The translations under genes and the position numbers were made by a program. DNA of 64,000 nt from Paenibacillus oceani (GTDB lineage Bacteria > Bacillota > Bacilli > Paenibacillales > NBRC-103111): contig NZ_JACXJA010000007.1 of assembly GCF_014705615.1 (NCBI RefSeq), positions 268,310 through 332,309 of the forward strand, read 5' to 3'. Of this stretch, positions 61,793 through 64,000 are shown one piece after another (position 1 is the first letter of the stretch; each line of letters begins with the position of its first letter). The notes below the pieces were generated by a model. It worked only from the letters and a program-made list of their open reading frames with translations, did not search any database and was not told the origin of the DNA.

Positions 61793-62977
61793 TCATTCCG
61801 GCACATACATCAAAGCGATCTCCCGGGTGCGCCGGTTATTGTCGGTAATCTCCTTGCGGCGGGGAATCGGCGTCCACGTATGGACCGGATCGAGCCACGT
61901 ATCCGGCAGTTCGAGCGGACTTTTGTCCGCCCATCGCTTTACCCATGCTTCCGGCAGCGGAGTATCCGGTTTGCGGGCCAGCTCGTCCAGCAGCGGATGA
62001 TCGGTCATGACGAGCCACAGAAGGCTCCATGCGCGCGGCACGATGCGCCAGATGTCGTACCCGCCGCCGCCCAGGGCGACCCAGCGTCCGCCGCAGTATT
62101 GATGGGCAAGCCGGTGGATCGTCTGCGGCATCTCGGCGAAGATCCGCATGCTGCAATGAACGTGGGCGAGAGGGTCCAGGGCGTGAGCGTCGCAGCCGTG
62201 CTGGCTGACGATCAGATCCGGCTTGAACGAACGGACGACCCGGTCCATCGCCTCGTTGAATCCTTCCAGCCAGGAGTCGTCCTCCGTATAGGGCTCCACC
62301 GGGATATTGATGCTCATCCCGTAGCCTTCGCCTTCGCCGCGCTCGTTCGCCGCTCCGGTGCCCGGAAACAAATATTTGCCGGTCTCGTGAAACGAAAGCG
62401 TGCACACATTCGGGTCGTGGTAAAACGACCACTGCACCCCGTCGCCGTGATGAACGTCCGTATCTACATACAGCACTCTGGCATTATACTTTTGACGGAT
62501 GTAAGCGATTGCGATCGAGGCGTCGTTATACACGCAAAAACCGGCGCCTTTATTCGGCATAGCATGATGCAGCCCGCCGCCCAAATGAAGAGCGTGCGCC
62601 GTCCGTCCCGACATGACCGCGTCGGCTGCTTCGATGGAGCCGCCGACGATTTGCCGGGTAACGTCGTGCATATTTTCGAAATAGGGCGTATCTTCGGTAC
62701 TCAGGCCGAAACGGTCCGCTTCTTGGATTGCCTGCTCGGCCGGATGTGGACAGCTTAACTGTTGGACGGCTTCGATGTATTCCGGCGTATGCGTGAACAG
62801 CAGCTCGTCTTCCTCGGCGATGCGCGGCGTCACGATGTCCGAAGGATCGAGGGCTCCTAGCTCGTCCAGCAAATCCCGGGTGAGCAGGAGACGTTCCTGA
62901 TCGAACGGATGGGTATCGTTAAAGCGGTACTTCGTTTCGTCTTGATGATAAACGTACACCGCGTTTGAGCTTTTCAT
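61793..62977 (-). CDS. acuC: Acetoin utilisation protein AcuC (class I deacetylase)
   Basis: Zinc-dependent lysine deacetylase of 394 residues that reactivates acetylated AcsA. Active-site motifs: LGGGLHHAMPNKGAGFCVYND, DTDVHHGDGVQ and LSFHETGKYLFPGTG, then GGGGYD near the end. GGAGGAAAAGT precedes the ATG. It is 16 bases downstream of acuA on the same strand, so the two are co-transcribed leftward and divergent from acsA. The acuB gene found in B. subtilis is absent here. Confidence 0.96.
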   Translation of the reverse strand: MKSSNAVYVYHQDETKYRFNDTHPFDQERLLLTRDLLDELGALDPSDIVTPRIAEEDELLFTHTPEYIEAVQQLSCPHPAEQAIQEADRFGLSTEDTPYFENMHDVTRQIVGGSIEAADAVMSGRTAHALHLGGGLHHAMPNKGAGFCVYNDASIAIAYIRQKYNARVLYVDTDVHHGDGVQWSFYHDPNVCTLSFHETGKYLFPGTGAANERGEGEGYGMSINIPVEPYTEDDSWLEGFNEAMDRVVRSFKPDLIVSQHGCDAHALDPLAHVHCSMRIFAEMPQTIHRLAHQYCGGRWVALGGGGYDIWRIVPRAWSLLWLVMTDHPLLDELARKPDTPLPEAWVKRWADKSPLELPDTWLDPVHTWTPIPRRKEITDNNRRTREIALMYVPE

Positions 62978-62993
62978 ACTTTTCCTCCGATTG

Positions 62994-63626
62994 TCAATAC
63001 ATGAACCGTTGACGAAACCGAATCGTATCGAATTTTTCCACTGAGGATAGCGGAACTTCTTTGCCGATACGCACCATGAGGCAGTTAGCCGGGTGAGAGC
63101 ATATTTCCGGATCGTCAGTCGCGAACCAGACCATGTCCACCGATTTCATCAGCTTTTCCATCATATTGCGGTAGTCCCAGACGTTCGATAAGCTGCCTTT
63201 CAAATCCCAATGCCAGTAATATTCAGTCGTGAATACGATCATATTCTCCAGCTGATCTTCCATAAAGGCGAGCTTGATCATTTTTTTGCCGAGACCGATC
63301 GAACGATAGTCGTCCGCGACCTCGATCGCCCCAAGCTCGACCAGGTCGATCATATTGCCTTCGGACCAGCGCTCCATCTCATCCGGGTAGTGAAAGGTTA
63401 CGTAACCTACGACCATCTGTCCGTCGCGGGTTAGGATGATTCGGCCTTCGGGCAGCTCGGTTATTTCCACAAGCGCTTCATGCTGCTCGTTAGGTCGCCG
63501 GAATGCGTCCAGATCCGGATGCATGGTTAAGCCGCGCAAATGATCGGTAGGTACGGGACCTTCGACAATAAGCTTTCTGCCCTGAAAGTCGACCTCGAAT
63601 GAATGATAGATTTTGCGGTGCTCCAC
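62994..63626 (-). CDS. acuA: Protein acetyltransferase AcuA (GNAT)
   Basis: GNAT acetyltransferase of 210 residues that inactivates acetyl-CoA synthetase by acetylating a lysine. The family blocks are nearly unchanged: HYPDEMERWSEGNM, LVELGAIEVADDYRSIGLGKKM (acetyl-CoA loop), TTEYYWHWDLKGS and SHPANCLMVRIGK. The start is a GTG at 63626, which gives (M)EHRKIYH as in B. subtilis AcuA and leaves AAAGGAG 11 bases upstream; the longer frame starts inside that ribosome site. It is divergent from its target acsA. Confidence 0.95.
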   Translation of the reverse strand: MEHRKIYHSFEVDFQGRKLIVEGPVPTDHLRGLTMHPDLDAFRRPNEQHEALVEITELPEGRIILTRDGQMVVGYVTFHYPDEMERWSEGNMIDLVELGAIEVADDYRSIGLGKKMIKLAFMEDQLENMIVFTTEYYWHWDLKGSLSNVWDYRNMMEKLMKSVDMVWFATDDPEICSHPANCLMVRIGKEVPLSSVEKFDTIRFRQRFMY

Positions 63627-63819
63627 GTATGGAATCACTCCTTTCGTGCTGCGGTTGTATCACGACATTGTTCCCCATATGCTACTTATAGCAGATTATA
63701 GAGTGATTGAAAAGGAATAGGCTATTAATTCCGACTATGATATAATAAGATCGTCACAAAACTTACACACTCCCTTCACAACTCAGACAGGCTATATGGA
63801 CGTTTTGTCCGCATACTTA

Positions 63820-63834
63820 ATGAAAACGGTTAAA
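63820..63834 (+). promoter_or_regulatory. cre-like site upstream of acsA
   Basis: ATGAAAACGGTTAAA matches the cre consensus WTGNAANCGNWNNCW at all but one position and lies 26 bases before the acsA start. A TATAAT at 63741-63746 has no convincing -35. CcpA binding at this place would block acsA transcription. Confidence 0.6.
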
Positions 63835-63859
63835 TGCCAGCCGCTATAGGAGGAGAATT

Positions 63860-64000
63860 ATGGGTAACATGCAGACGGAAATTTTAAAAGCTATCGCTAC
63901 CGACGGGAATCTGAAAAACTACGAGGAAGCCCGTGTGTCGTTCGATTGGGCCGACGTAGAAAAGCAGTTCTCCTGGTATACGACCGGCAAAGTTAATATG
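63860..64000 (+). CDS. acsA: Acetyl-CoA synthetase, N-terminal 47 residues (cut by window end)
   Basis: Start of acetate-CoA ligase, which activates acetate with ATP and CoA. The residues after the start (NLKNYEEARVSFDW, then FSWYTTGKVNM) match the N-terminus of Firmicute AcsA. TAGGAGGAG precedes the ATG. Its position divergent from acuA-acuC, encoding its acetyltransferase and deacetylase, confirms the assignment. The rest lies outside the window. Confidence 0.93.
   Translation, partial: MGNMQTEILKAIATDGNLKNYEEARVSFDWADVEKQFSWYTTGKVNM

Noticed and set aside
1..64000. CRISPR arrays, tRNA or rRNA genes, intact insertion sequences, prophage genes
   Set aside because: None could be recognised by reading both strands; repeated spacers, cloverleaf ends and transposase motifs were not seen.

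Overview
The window looks like chromosome from a Gram-positive Firmicute of the family Paenibacillaceae (Paenibacillus or Cohnella type). The reasons are a GC content in the mid-fifties by eye, strong purine-rich Shine-Dalgarno sites, a ccpA-acuC-acuA-acsA neighbourhood, bacillithiol-linked YtxJ, YdjO, YktB, S-layer-homology domains and large transmembrane-sensor AraC regulators next to orphan sugar-binding lipoproteins. No rRNA, tRNA, CRISPR array, prophage or intact insertion sequence was seen. These are readings by eye; no database search was run.

Layout. 1-2.5 kb: the end of a sugar ABC importer (two permeases) and an IclR regulator. 2.6-5.6 kb: a cold-shock gene with a long leader, ydjO, and a DUF2334/FG-GAP surface protein. 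5.6-8.2 kb: an ABC-2 drug-export operon with a TetR regulator and a matching palindromic operator. 8.2-21.8 kb: an accessory cell-surface region with two related sugar-binding lipoproteins, a lipid-anchored serpin, two related ABC exporters, a Tat-exported beta-helix protein and a membrane AraC regulator. 21.8-25.5 kb: a decayed iron locus (ferrochelatase and FecCD remnants), then a perfect Fur box before a tiny membrane protein, then an iron-efflux P-type ATPase (pfeT) behind a PerR-box promoter. 25.5-26.4 kb: a gene-free repeat region.

26.4-39.2 kb: DedA, a two-component system, a PASTA pseudokinase, a truncated methyltransferase, aldo/keto reductase, a cytochrome c fused to S-layer domains, several small secreted or unknown proteins, and a decayed regulator/ABC transporter locus. 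39.4-45.7 kb: a gluconate-type catabolic operon (LacI regulator, LarA-family protein, gluconate kinase-like FGGY kinase, short-chain dehydrogenase, 6-phosphogluconate dehydrogenase). 46-51 kb: a SigJ-type sigma factor, aroK, two crcB genes, aroA, a C39 peptidase-like protein and a CoA-binding protein. 51-56 kb: a Gln-rich triple-repeat protein, then a PTS EIICBA overlapping its own enzyme I. 56-64 kb: a neutral-ceramidase-like protein, PfpI, VanZ, a Zn-finger protein, ytxJ, ccpA, mtnN, acuC, acuA and the start of acsA.

How it works together. Carbon control is a recurring theme: CcpA is encoded here, its own promoter carries a cre-like site, and a second cre-like site sits before acsA, whose product is controlled post-translationally by AcuA and AcuC. 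Iron and peroxide control is the second theme, around 23 kb. The most unusual items are the LarA-like protein inside a gluconate operon, the cytochrome c-SLH fusion, the lipid-anchored serpin, a three-copy palindromic repeat, and the Fur/PerR-controlled pair beside the decayed iron genes. Several genes carry single-base frameshifts; some of these could be sequencing errors, but two also have large internal deletions, which argues for real decay.
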